A program made the translations under genes and the position numbers. From contig OY969919.1 in the NCBI GenBank assembly GCA_963704585.1, forward strand, positions 558,001-622,000: a DNA stretch of 64,000 bases, given 5' to 3'. Numbering within the stretch: position 1 is the first letter of the stretch; each line of letters starts with the position of its first letter. Below the pieces are notes generated by a model. That model had not been told where the DNA came from and made no database searches. It was given only the letters and a program-made list of their open reading frames with translations. The stretch is from Bog-756 sp963704585. GTDB taxonomy: Bacteria; Actinomycetota; Acidimicrobiia; Acidimicrobiales; RAAP-2. Positions 34,804-42,807 of this stretch are shown here, piece by piece.

Positions 34804-36022
34804 TCAGAGGACGGCGCCGGACTCCTTGGTGGCGATGATCCGGTCCCAGTCGTAGCCGAGCTCGAGGAGGATCTCCTCGGTGTGCTGTCCGTGCTCGGGC
34901 GCCGGGACGAGCTGGTCGGCCGTCTCGTCCATCTGGACCGGGTTGGCCACGAGGTCGTACTCCCGGCCGTCGGCGCGGTGCACCGTGGCGAGGTACCCGT
35001 TGGCGCCGACCTGCGGGTCGTCGGGCAGCTCGCTCGCCATCTGGACCGGGGCCCAGGCGCCCGAGAGGCCGGCGAGGGTCGCCTTCCACTCCTCATAGGT
35101 GCGGGTGGCGAAGAGCTCGTCGATGGCCCGCACGCACTCCTCGCGGTGCTCGAAGCGGCTCGCTCCGTCCCTGAAGCGCGGGTCCTCCGCGAGGTCGGGA
35201 CGGCCGACGCAGCGGCAGAACTCGTCCCAGTACCGGTCGGCCTGCAGCATCATGAGGATGATGTAGCGACCGTCGCTCGTCCGGTAGTTGCCGACCAGCG
35301 GGTTCGGCGAGACGCTGCGGCTGAATTTCGGCATCGGGTCACCCCCGTAGAGGCCCGACGCGACGATGTCCGGCGAGAGCACCCACATCGCGAGCCCGAG
35401 CAGCGAGACGTCGACGGTCGGCGCCACGCCGGTCCGCTCGCGCTGCACGAGCCCGGCCGCGATGCCACCGGCGATCGCCATGCCCCCGGCCAGGTCGCCG
35501 AAGGCCGCGCGTCCCCCGATCGGGTACTTCGAGTCCGACGGGGTCGAGCGCGTTGCTCACGCCACCGCGTCCCCAGTACACCGAGCCGTCGTAGCCGGGC
35601 TTGTCCCGGTCCTCGCCGAGCGGCCCCTGGCCCGAGCCGCGCGCGTAGACGATCGACGGGTTCACGGCCCTGATGTGCTCCACGTCGATCTTGAGCCGCT
35701 GGCGCACCGAGGGGAGGAAGCTGGTGAGGAAGACGTCGGAGCTCTCGGCGAGCTTGTAGAGGATCTCGCGCCCCTCGTCCGACGCGATGTCGATGCCGAT
35801 GCTCCGCTTCCCGCGGTTGGGCTGCTCCATGATGTAGTTGACCGCGCTGTCCCCACCGGGGATCAGGCCCATCGAGACCAGGCCCCGCTGCGGGTCGCCG
35901 GTGATCGGGTGCTCGACCTTGATGACGTCGGCGCCCCAGTCGGCGAGCACCGCTCCGGCCGCCGGGACGAACGTCCACGCCGCGACCTCGAGGACCCGAA
36001 TGCCGGAGAGAGCGTTGGCCAT
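34804..36022 (-). pseudogene. Family III (CaiB/BaiF) CoA-transferase, frameshifted
   Basis: Two overlapping frames make one CaiB-type CoA-transferase. From ATG 36022 come GIRVLEVAAWTFVPAAGAVLADWGADVIKVEHP and IDIASDEGREILYKLAESSDVFLTSFLP, up to GGVSNALD. The sequence then continues only in the next frame: SDSKYPIGGRAAFGDLAGGMAI and VDVSLLGLAMWVLSPD to the stop at 34804. Removing one base from the GGGG run at 35540-35543 restores a 405-residue protein of normal length. The catalytic Asp would be in the missing-frame joint region or downstream VDVSL. It would move CoA between carboxylic acids. Whether the break is real is discussed in the findings. Confidence 0.85.
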
Positions 36023-36109
36023 GGTACGTGATCCTTCGTTCGGGCAGGCGGCCGGATGCCGCCCGCGTGGGGCGAGGAGGTGCCGCCCGGTGCCGAGCGC
36101 GCGGCCCGG

Positions 36110-37390
36110 TCAGTCGTGCCCCACCGACGCGAGGTCGGTGGCGAGCGTGCCGCGCCTGGCGATGGTGTCGCGGAGCTGCGACTTGATCGAGACGTCGTGT
36201 CCCACCGCCCGCGCACGGAGGGCGCCGACCGTGCACTGCTCCTTGCCGCCGAGCGCGGTGAAGGGGTCGTAGTGGAAGTGGCGCATCGCGTTGAGGTGCG
36301 TGATGCGGTCGAGGTCGTGGTCGGAGATGCCGTCGAGGTTGGCTGCGAGCGTCTCCGGCGCGAGCGGCCAGGTCGAGTCCGAGTGCGGGTAGTCGCACTC
36401 CCACATGACGTTGTCCATCTCGAGGTAGTCGCGGCTGGCCACGCCGAAGTGGTCGTCGATGAAGCAGGTGAGCACGTTTCGGTTGAACACCTGGCTCGGC
36501 AGCAGGTCGCCGTAGTCCTGGCCGGTCCACGCGTGGTGGCGGTCGTAGTTGTAGTCGATGCGCTCGAGGAAGTACGGGATCCAGCCGATCCCACCCTCCG
36601 AGAGGGCGACGCGCAGGTCCGGGAACTTGCGGAGCACCGGCGACCAGACGAGATCGGTGGCGGCCTTCACGATGTTCATCGGGGTGAGCGTGATGAGGCA
36701 GTCCATCGGTGCGTCCGGCGAGGTGATCACCAGCTCCGAGGACGAGCCGATGTGGAGGCAGACCACGACCCCCTCGTCGCTGCACGCCCGCCAGAAGGGG
36801 TCCCAGTGGTCGGTGTGCACGCTCGGCCAGCCGAGCTTGGACGGGTTTTCGGAGAAGGTGACGGCATGGGCGCCCTTCGCCGCGGTACGGCGCACCTCCG
36901 CCGCCATGACCTCGGGGTCCCAGATCGCGGGGAGCACGCAGGGGATGAACCTGCCCGGGTAGGAGCCGCACCACTCGTCGATGTGCCAGTCGTTGTACGC
37001 GCGGATCATGGCGAGGGCCACGTCCTTGTCCTCGGTCCACGCGAAGAGCTGGCCGCAGAACTGCGGGAAGGAGGGGAAGCAGAGGGAGCCGACCATCCCG
37101 TTCGCGTCCATGTCCTTCACACGCTCGTGGATGTCGTAGCAGCCGGGCCGGAGTTGGTCGAACGAGGTGGGCTCGAGCCCGTACTCCTCCCGCGGCCGGC
37201 CGGCGACGGCGTTGAGGGCCACGTTCGGGAGCACGTTGCCCTCGTAGAGCCACGCGTTGGTCCCGTCGTCGTTGGTGATGAACTGCGGCGCGAGGTCGAC
37301 GTACTTGGCCGACAGCCGGCCGTCGAACAGGTTCGGCGGCTCGACCACGTGGTCGTCGACGCTCACCATCACCATCTCGTCGATCTGCAT
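36110..37390 (-). CDS. Amidohydrolase family 2 (ACMSD-like) hydrolase
   Basis: A 426-residue metal-dependent TIM-barrel enzyme and paralogue of 17395-18636. Shared blocks include SVDDHVVEPPNLFDGRLSAK, NAWLYEGNVLPNVALNAVAG, GSLCFPSFPQFCGQ, AYNDWHIDEWCGSYPGRFIP, VVCLHIGSSS, VALSEGGIGWIPYFLERID and WECDYPHSDSTWP. ATG 37390 has GGAGGAG 8 nt upstream and a well-formed promoter (37425-37453). It lies 87 bases upstream of the broken CoA-transferase in the same direction and may share its message. Function in ring or side-chain acid decarboxylation or hydrolysis is inference from family. Confidence 0.85.
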   Translation of the reverse strand: MQIDEMVMVSVDDHVVEPPNLFDGRLSAKYVDLAPQFITNDDGTNAWLYEGNVLPNVALNAVAGRPREEYGLEPTSFDQLRPGCYDIHERVKDMDANGMVGSLCFPSFPQFCGQLFAWTEDKDVALAMIRAYNDWHIDEWCGSYPGRFIPCVLPAIWDPEVMAAEVRRTAAKGAHAVTFSENPSKLGWPSVHTDHWDPFWRACSDEGVVVCLHIGSSSELVITSPDAPMDCLITLTPMNIVKAATDLVWSPVLRKFPDLRVALSEGGIGWIPYFLERIDYNYDRHHAWTGQDYGDLLPSQVFNRNVLTCFIDDHFGVASRDYLEMDNVMWECDYPHSDSTWPLAPETLAANLDGISDHDLDRITHLNAMRHFHYDPFTALGGKEQCTVGALRARAVGHDVSIKSQLRDTIARRGTLATDLASVGHD

Positions 37391-37424
37391 GCCGACCACT
37401 CCTCCCGCACCCTGGACCCGCCCG

Positions 37425-37453
37425 ATTCTGCCAGATGGCCCGGATGCTGTCAT
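37425..37453 (-). promoter_or_regulatory. Sigma-70-type promoter before amidohydrolase gene
   Basis: Minus strand: ATGACA (37453-37448; five of six to the -35 consensus), 17-base spacer, CAGAAT (37430-37425; four of six to the -10). A start near 37418 gives a leader of about 28 bases with a GGAGGAG ribosome site before ATG 37390. Confidence 0.55.
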
Positions 37454-37469
37454 CTCACGCCACGCGAAT

Positions 37470-38688
37470 TCACGATCCGTGGTACGAGAACGTTCGTCTC
37501 GCAGCCGGCGCGGCCCCCGGCGCCGCTGCCGGCCCGGGTGCGGCGATCCCGGCGAACCCCGCGGCGACATCGGCCATCGAGACCCGGATCCGCCAGGTCC
37601 CGCCCGAACGCAACGCGGCAAGCAGCGCGGCCGAGGCCGCGAGCCCGGTGAGCGGATCGGCGATCGCGTCGCCCACGAAGCACGGCCCCGCCGCGTCCCA
37701 GGTCACGAGCCCGCCGGCGGCCGCCGCGTCGTCACCGAAGGCCACCCGGTCGATGTCGCCGTACCCGGTGATCGCCACCCACGCCCGCGTCCGGCCGGCG
37801 CGACGCTCGAGGGCGGGCCCGAGCCCGAGCTGCTCGAGGGCCCGCGGCCGGGACGCGGTCACCACCACGTCCGCGTCGGCCACGAGGGCGGCGAGCTCGG
37901 CCCGGCCCGCCGCCGACGCGAAGTCGAGGACGACCCCTTCCTTGCCGTCGTTGAGCGACGAGTAGACCGCGGGCGTCGCGCGCGCCGTCCGGTCGGTCCG
38001 ACGACTCGACTTTGCGGACCGGGCAGCCGCAGCGCGCGAGCACCCTTCCGACGAGCGGCCCCGCCCAGAGCGCCGTGAGGTCGACGACGGCGAGCTCCGA
38101 CGCGTGGACCGCTGCACCCGCCGCGAGCTGCTCGGCCCGCACGCCCCAAGGCATCGGCTTCCGGCGCCGTGCCACGGGCCCCGGTCGCTCCCCGACCGCC
38201 GCCGCCGCGAGCCCGAGCAGCGTCGCTCCGTCGACGAGACCGCGCACGGGACGACGTCGGACCGCGTCCGCGACCACCTCCCACCCGTCGGGTGCGGACG
38301 GCGCCGTCCCGAGCCATGCGGGGAGCAGTTCCCAGTCCGAGCGCCGCGCGAGCGACACCGCGACCCAGCCGTCGCAGGCCCGGAGCAGGCGGGCCGAGCC
38401 GCCACAGCTCATGTTGCCGCCGCGCCGCAGCCGGAGCAGCGTGGCGCGCTCGGTCAGGACGGCGAGCGGATCGAGATCGACACGGCGACCCAGTTGGGCG
38501 GTGTCCCGGGCGACGGCGTCGGCCAGCCCGTCGAGCCGGTCGACCAGACCGGCCGGCGGATCGTGGAACGGCCCGCCGGGGCGGCCGGTGAGCGACGCCA
38601 TCCCCGACGCCCGCCAGGCAGCACCCCCGGACCCGTGCCCGGCAGCCTCCCGATGCCCGGCCTGCATGTCGGCACCCCCGCTGCCCAT
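37470..38688 (-). pseudogene. Family III CoA-transferase (half-CaiB type), frameshifted
   Basis: A second CaiB-like gene broken by a frameshift. The upstream frame from about 38688 includes AWRASGMASLTGRPGGPFHD, typical for the shorter actinobacterial CoA-transferase paralogues, and reaches VDLTALWAGPLVGRVLARCG and VRKVESSDRPDGAR. The rest lies in the next frame: ATPAVYSSLNDGKEGVVLDF, then VVVTASRPRALEQLGLGP and ITGYGDIDRVAFGDDAAAAG to the stop. The switch is within the CGCGCGCGC run at 37977-37985; a one-base excess or a lost GC unit would explain it. Joined length is about 405 residues. The start could also be ATG 38667. It is divergent from a crotonase gene. Confidence 0.8.
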
Positions 38689-38700
38689 GCCCTCCGACAG

Positions 38701-38706
38701 TACCCT
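38701..38706 (+). promoter_or_regulatory. TACCCT -10-like box of a likely leaderless gene
   Basis: TACCCT is followed by six bases and then GTG 38713, the start of the crotonase-family gene. No Shine-Dalgarno sequence is present. The same hexamer is placed likewise before the MaoC-type gene at 42300. Confidence 0.4.
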
Positions 38707-38712
38707 CGCACC

Positions 38713-39699
38713 GTGGACGACCTGCTCCCCGGTCGCGAGTTCGCGGAGGCCCTCCGGCGCGGCGACGCTCCGGAGCGCTTCGGCTCCCACCGTGGCGGGG
38801 TCCTCCTCGTCGACGGCGACGACCTGCCCGACGACCTCGGTTCCGTGCCGACCGCCGCGCTCGCGACCCTGCCGACGGTCGTCGTCTCGGTCGGCGCGCG
38901 AGCGGACGCGCCGCCGGGGTGGGCCGACCTCGCCGTGGCGCCCGCCAGCGCCGAGCTCGCGACCGTGACCGCCACCGTCGCCGCGCGACCGATGGCCGCG
39001 ACCGTCCTCGCGGTGCTGCTCCGGACCGGGGGCGGTCGCTCCGTCGCCGCGGGACTGGTCGCAGAGTCGACCGCCTACGGCCTCCTCCAGGCCGGACCCG
39101 AGTTCGCCGCGTGGCGTGAGGCGACACCCGCACGGCACCGGCCGGATGAGGACAGACCGGCCGTCCTCGTCGAGCGCGACGGCGACGAGCTCACCGTGAC
39201 CCTGCACCGGCCCTCCGTGCGCAACGCCCTCGACGCCGCCATGCGCGACGAGCTCGTCGCCGCGCTCGACCTTCCCGCGCGGGACCCGACGATCGCCCGG
39301 GTCCACCTGCGCGGCGCGGGCGACTCGTTCTGCAGCGGCGGCGACCTCGATGAGTTCGGCTCTCGCCCCGACCCGGTCGCCGCGCACCTGCTCCGGCTCG
39401 TCCGGAGCCCCGCGCGGGCGCTCGCCGCGGTCGCGGACCGCACGGTCGCCCACCTCCACGGCCATGCCTACGGCTCGGGCATCGAGCTCGCGGCAGGCTG
39501 CGCGCAGGTGGTCGCCGCACCGTCGACCCGCATCGCACTGCCCGAGGTCCGGATCGGTCTCGTACCGGGCGCCGGGGGCACGGTCACCCTGCCGCGGCGG
39601 ATCGGACGCCACGCGACCCTCTCCCTCGCCCTCGGCCACGAGTCGATCGACGCCGAGACCGCGCTCGGCTGGGGACTCGTCGACGAGGTGACGGCGTGA
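38713..39699 (+). CDS. Enoyl-CoA hydratase/isomerase with N-terminal extension
   Basis: A 328-residue protein. The C-terminal 180 residues or so are a crotonase: VTLHRPSVRNALDAAMRDELV, VHLRGAGDSFCSGGDLDEFG as first oxyanion-hole part and HLHGHAYGSGIELAAGCAQVVA as second, then ALPEVRIGLVPGAGGTVTLPRRIG with the catalytic Glu. The N-terminal 145 residues are unlike the core but contain a degenerate half (LATLPTVVVSVGARADAPPGWADLAV), perhaps a decayed crotonase domain. GTG 38713 seems leaderless. It is followed by the broken acyl-CoA synthetase on the same strand after 106 bases. Confidence 0.78.
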   Translation: MDDLLPGREFAEALRRGDAPERFGSHRGGVLLVDGDDLPDDLGSVPTAALATLPTVVVSVGARADAPPGWADLAVAPASAELATVTATVAARPMAATVLAVLLRTGGGRSVAAGLVAESTAYGLLQAGPEFAAWREATPARHRPDEDRPAVLVERDGDELTVTLHRPSVRNALDAAMRDELVAALDLPARDPTIARVHLRGAGDSFCSGGDLDEFGSRPDPVAAHLLRLVRSPARALAAVADRTVAHLHGHAYGSGIELAAGCAQVVAAPSTRIALPEVRIGLVPGAGGTVTLPRRIGRHATLSLALGHESIDAETALGWGLVDEVTA

Positions 39700-39805
39700 A
39701 GCGCGTCCGGCCGATTGTCGGGCACATCGGGCGATGGGTACCATCGCCCCGCGCGGCCCGGCCCCGGTGCGGCGTCCTGCACTCCACCGCCCACCCGGAC
39801 CGCAC

Positions 39806-41316
39806 GTGAACCTCGCCCTCCTGCTCGACCTCGTCGCCGACACCCTCGGCGACCGCGTCGCACTCAGCGAGCCCGGCGCGGACATGACCTATGCGCAGCT
39901 GCGCGACCGTGCGCGCGCCGCGGCCGACGCGCTGCTCGCCGACGGGTCGGGCACCCTCGCCTTCGCGGACGTGACCACGGGCGCCGTGCCGACCGCGCTC
40001 TTCGGCGCCGCCTGGGCCGGCATCCCCTACGCGCCGCTCAACTTCCGGCTGCCCCCCGAGTCCCTGCGCGAGCAGCTCGCCCGCCTCGATCGGCCCGCGG
40101 TGGTCGCCGGAGCGGCTCTCGCCGACGCACTCGGGAGCGGTGCGGTGCCGACCGATGCGTGGAACGCCCGGTTGGCCGTCGCCGGCGCGACGAGCGCGCC
40201 TACGTGCCCGAGCCGGCCCGCCCCGCGGTCCTGCTCTTCACCAGCGGCTCGTCGGGGACCCCGAAGGCCGCGCTCCTCCGCCACGAGCACCTGCTCGCCT
40301 ACGTGATGGAGACCGTCGAGTTCGCCTCCGCCGGCGAGGACGAGGCCCTTCTGCTCGCGGCGCCGCCGTTCCACATCGCCGGCGTCGCGGCGGTGCTGAG
40401 CTCGGTCTACGCGGGCCGCCGGCTCGTTCCGCTCCCCTCGTTCACCCCCGAGGCCTGGCTGACCCGCGCCAGCGAGCACGGGGCGACCCACGCGTTCGTC
40501 GTGCCGACGATGCTCGCCCGCATCGTGCAGGCGATGGCCGACGATCCCGGACTCCGCGTCCCGACCCTGCGCCACCTCTCCTACGGCGGTGCCCGGATGG
40601 CCGTTCCCGTGCTCGAGGAGGCGCTCGACCGCTTCCCGGGGGTCGACTTCGTGAACGCCTACGGACTCACCGAGACGTCCTCGACGATCGCGGTCCTCGG
40701 ACCGGACGACCACCGCGAGGCGCTCTCGAGCGTCGACCCCTCGGTCCGTCGGCGTCTCGAGTCGGTCGGGCGTCCCCTGCCCGGCGTCGAGGTCGTCGTC
40801 GTCGACGAGGACGGGCAGCCGGTGACGACCGGCGCGTCGGGCCCGATCCGCGTCCGCGGCCCGCAGGTCGCGGGTGAGTACCTCGACACGGCGTCCGGGC
40901 TCGCCGAGGGCGGCTGGCTGGTCACGGGCGACGTCGGACACCTCGACGAGGAGGGCTACCTCTTCGTCGAGGGGCGCGCCGACGACGTGATCATCAAAGG
41001 GGGCGAGAACCTCTCGCCGGCCGAGATCGAGGACGTCCTGCTCCGCCACGCGTCGGTCGAGGCGGCAGTCGTCGTGGGCGTGCCCGACCCCGAGTGGGGC
41101 GAGACCGTCGCCGCGGCCGTCGTGGTCCGGGCAGGGGACGCGGACGATCCGGACGAGGCGCTCGACGACGTCCTGCGCTCCTGGGTACGCGACCACCTCG
41201 GCACCCTCAAGACCCCGGGACGGCTCGAGGTCGTCGACGACCTCCCGACCACCGACACCGGCAAGGTCCTCCGCCGCGTCGTGCGCGACCGCCTGGCCGG
41301 CTCCTCAGGCGACTGA
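39806..41316 (+). pseudogene. AMP-dependent acyl-CoA synthetase, frameshifted
   Basis: The N-terminal part from GTG 39806 (VNLALLLDLVADTLGDRVAL and GIPYAPLNFRLPPESL) runs to AVAGA at about 40189. There it leaves frame; the continuation DERAYVPEPARPAVLLFTSG with the P-loop TSGSSGTPKAALLRH is in another frame and runs unbroken through NAYGLTETSSTIAVL, WLVTGDVGHLDEEGYLFVEG and TTDTGKVLRRVV to the stop. Adding one G at 40188-40190 restores about 503 residues. All catalytic motifs, including the C-terminal lysine, lie after the break. A TACCAT -10-like box lies at 39731-39736. It would activate a fatty or branched carboxylate. Confidence 0.85.
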
Positions 41317-41346
41317 GCGCGCGAACGGGCCGATCCGACCGGGCCG

Positions 41347-42231
41347 TCAGCCGGCGAGGGGCCGGATCACCTGCTCGCCGAAGGCCTCGAGGGTGGGTGC
41401 CACCGCGAAGTCGGTGAACCAGGTGTAGAAGCGCTCGACGCCGAGTGCGCGGTAGCGCTCGAAGTGCGCGCGCAGCTCGGCCGCGTCCCCGACGAGGAGC
41501 GGTCCGCCCATCCCGCCGAACCGGCGGCGTGCGGTCGCCTCGACCTCGGCGCGCCGGGAGGGGTCGGACGCGAAGGCGACCAGATGCTGCGTCGAGACGC
41601 GTGCCGGGCCCGCGTCGGGACGGAGCGCCTCGAGGCGGTCGAGGGCGGTGATCGGCAGGTTCCACCAGGTCGCATGGCGGCGCACGAGGGCGAGGGTCCT
41701 CGGTCCCACCCCGCCGACGAGCAGGGGGATCGTGCCGAGCGGGGTCGGCTGCTGGCCGGCGGCATCGACCGTGAAGTGCTCCCCGTGGTGGTGCACGGAC
41801 TCGCCACGCCAGAACGCCTCGAGCAGCTCGAGCGTCTCCCCGAGCCGACCGACCCGGCGCGCCGGCGGGTCGTCGGTCACGCCGAAGGCCACCAGCTCCC
41901 CGGCGATCGACCCCCAGCCGATCCCGAGCTCGAACCGACCGCCGGAGGCGCGGTCGAGGGTGACCGCCTGTCGGGCGAGGACGGCGGGATGGCGCATCGC
42001 GTCGCAGAGGACGAGGTGGCCGACGCGCAGCGTCGTCGTCTTCGCGGCGATCCACGTCGCGAGCGTCATGGCCTCGTACATCGGCGCCGACTCCCGCAGC
42101 GGCGGCGCGAGGTGGTCCATGAACGCGATGCCGTCGAAGCCGCTGCGCTCGGCCGCGAGTGCTCGTTCGGTGATCGACTCGACGTCCATCAGCAGCTGCG
42201 GCAGGTAGAGGAAGAACTCCGGCGTGCCCAA
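41347..42231 (-). CDS. LLM-class F420-dependent oxidoreductase
   Basis: A 294-residue luciferase-like TIM-barrel monooxygenase/dehydrogenase. RALAAERSGFDGIAFMDHL, TTTLRVGHLVLCDAMRHPAVLARQAVTLDRASGGRFELGIGWG and IPLLVGGVGPRTLALVRRHATWWN are the core family blocks; F420 is favoured over FMN in the actinobacterial members of this type. The start is TTG 42231 with GGGAGGA 6 nt upstream, a rare codon but supported by that site. It ends 30 bases from the convergent synthetase and is divergent from the MaoC gene. The substrate is not evident. Confidence 0.82.
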   Translation of the reverse strand: MGTPEFFLYLPQLLMDVESITERALAAERSGFDGIAFMDHLAPPLRESAPMYEAMTLATWIAAKTTTLRVGHLVLCDAMRHPAVLARQAVTLDRASGGRFELGIGWGSIAGELVAFGVTDDPPARRVGRLGETLELLEAFWRGESVHHHGEHFTVDAAGQQPTPLGTIPLLVGGVGPRTLALVRRHATWWNLPITALDRLEALRPDAGPARVSTQHLVAFASDPSRRAEVEATARRRFGGMGGPLLVGDAAELRAHFERYRALGVERFYTWFTDFAVAPTLEAFGEQVIRPLAG

Positions 42232-42288
42232 CGGGTCCTCCCTCTCGGCGTGTGCTCGACGCAGGACGGTACCCGACCCCTCGCGGGC

Positions 42289-42294
42289 TACCCT
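42289..42294 (+). promoter_or_regulatory. TACCCT -10-like box of a likely leaderless gene
   Basis: TACCCT ends five bases before ATG 42300 and no ribosome site precedes the ATG, so transcription probably starts at or near the start codon. Confidence 0.4.
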
Positions 42295-42299
42295 CGGGC

Positions 42300-42761
42300 A
42301 TGATAACCATCGCCTCCCGCGCCGATCTCACCCCGCTCGTCGGGCAGCACCTCGGCTACAGCGAGTACCACGAGATCACCCAGGAGCGCGTCGACACGTT
42401 CGCCGACGCGACCGGCGACCACCAGTGGATCCACGTCGATCCCGAGCGTGCAGCGGCAGGACCCTTCGGCGGCACCATCGCGCACGGGTACCTGACCCTC
42501 TCGCTCGGACCGCTCCTCATCCACGACGTGCTCGCCTGGGAGCACGTGCGCATGGGCGTGAACTACGGGCTCAACAAGGTGCGGTTCCCGAGCCCGGTCC
42601 CGGTCGGTTCGCGGATCCGGCTCGGTGCGGTGCTCCAGGGCGTCGAGGACGTCGCCGGCGGCGGGGTCCAGGTGGGGATCGAGCTGACCTACGAGGTCGA
42701 GGGCGCGGCGAAACCGGCCTGCGTGGCCGAGCTGCTGCTGCGCTACTTCTTCGACGAGTGA
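42300..42761 (+). CDS. MaoC-family (R)-specific enoyl-CoA hydratase-like dehydratase
   Basis: A 153-residue single hotdog of the MaoC type. ITQERVDTFADATGDHQWIHVDPERA carries the catalytic Asp40 and His45 of hydratase 2, followed by GPFGGTIAHGYLTLSL. The size matches NodN/MaoC single-domain hydratases. It would add water to a 2-enoyl-CoA in a beta-oxidation cycle alongside the dehydrogenases and the multifunctional-type SDR nearby. An internal in-frame alternative further upstream lacks support; ATG 42300 is the natural N-terminus for the family. Confidence 0.88.
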   Translation: MITIASRADLTPLVGQHLGYSEYHEITQERVDTFADATGDHQWIHVDPERAAAGPFGGTIAHGYLTLSLGPLLIHDVLAWEHVRMGVNYGLNKVRFPSPVPVGSRIRLGAVLQGVEDVAGGGVQVGIELTYEVEGAAKPACVAELLLRYFFDE

Positions 42762-42765
42762 GCCA

Positions 42766-42790
42766 CTCCGGCCGGTCGGGGCCGCCGGAG
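42766..42790. terminator. Possible bidirectional terminator hairpin
   Basis: CTCCGGC (42766-42772) and GCCGGAG (42784-42790) form a 7-bp stem with an 11-base loop between the convergent MaoC and acyl-CoA synthetase genes. There is no T-tract. Confidence 0.35.
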
Positions 42791-42807
42791 CGGCCGCGCC
42801 GGCGCGG

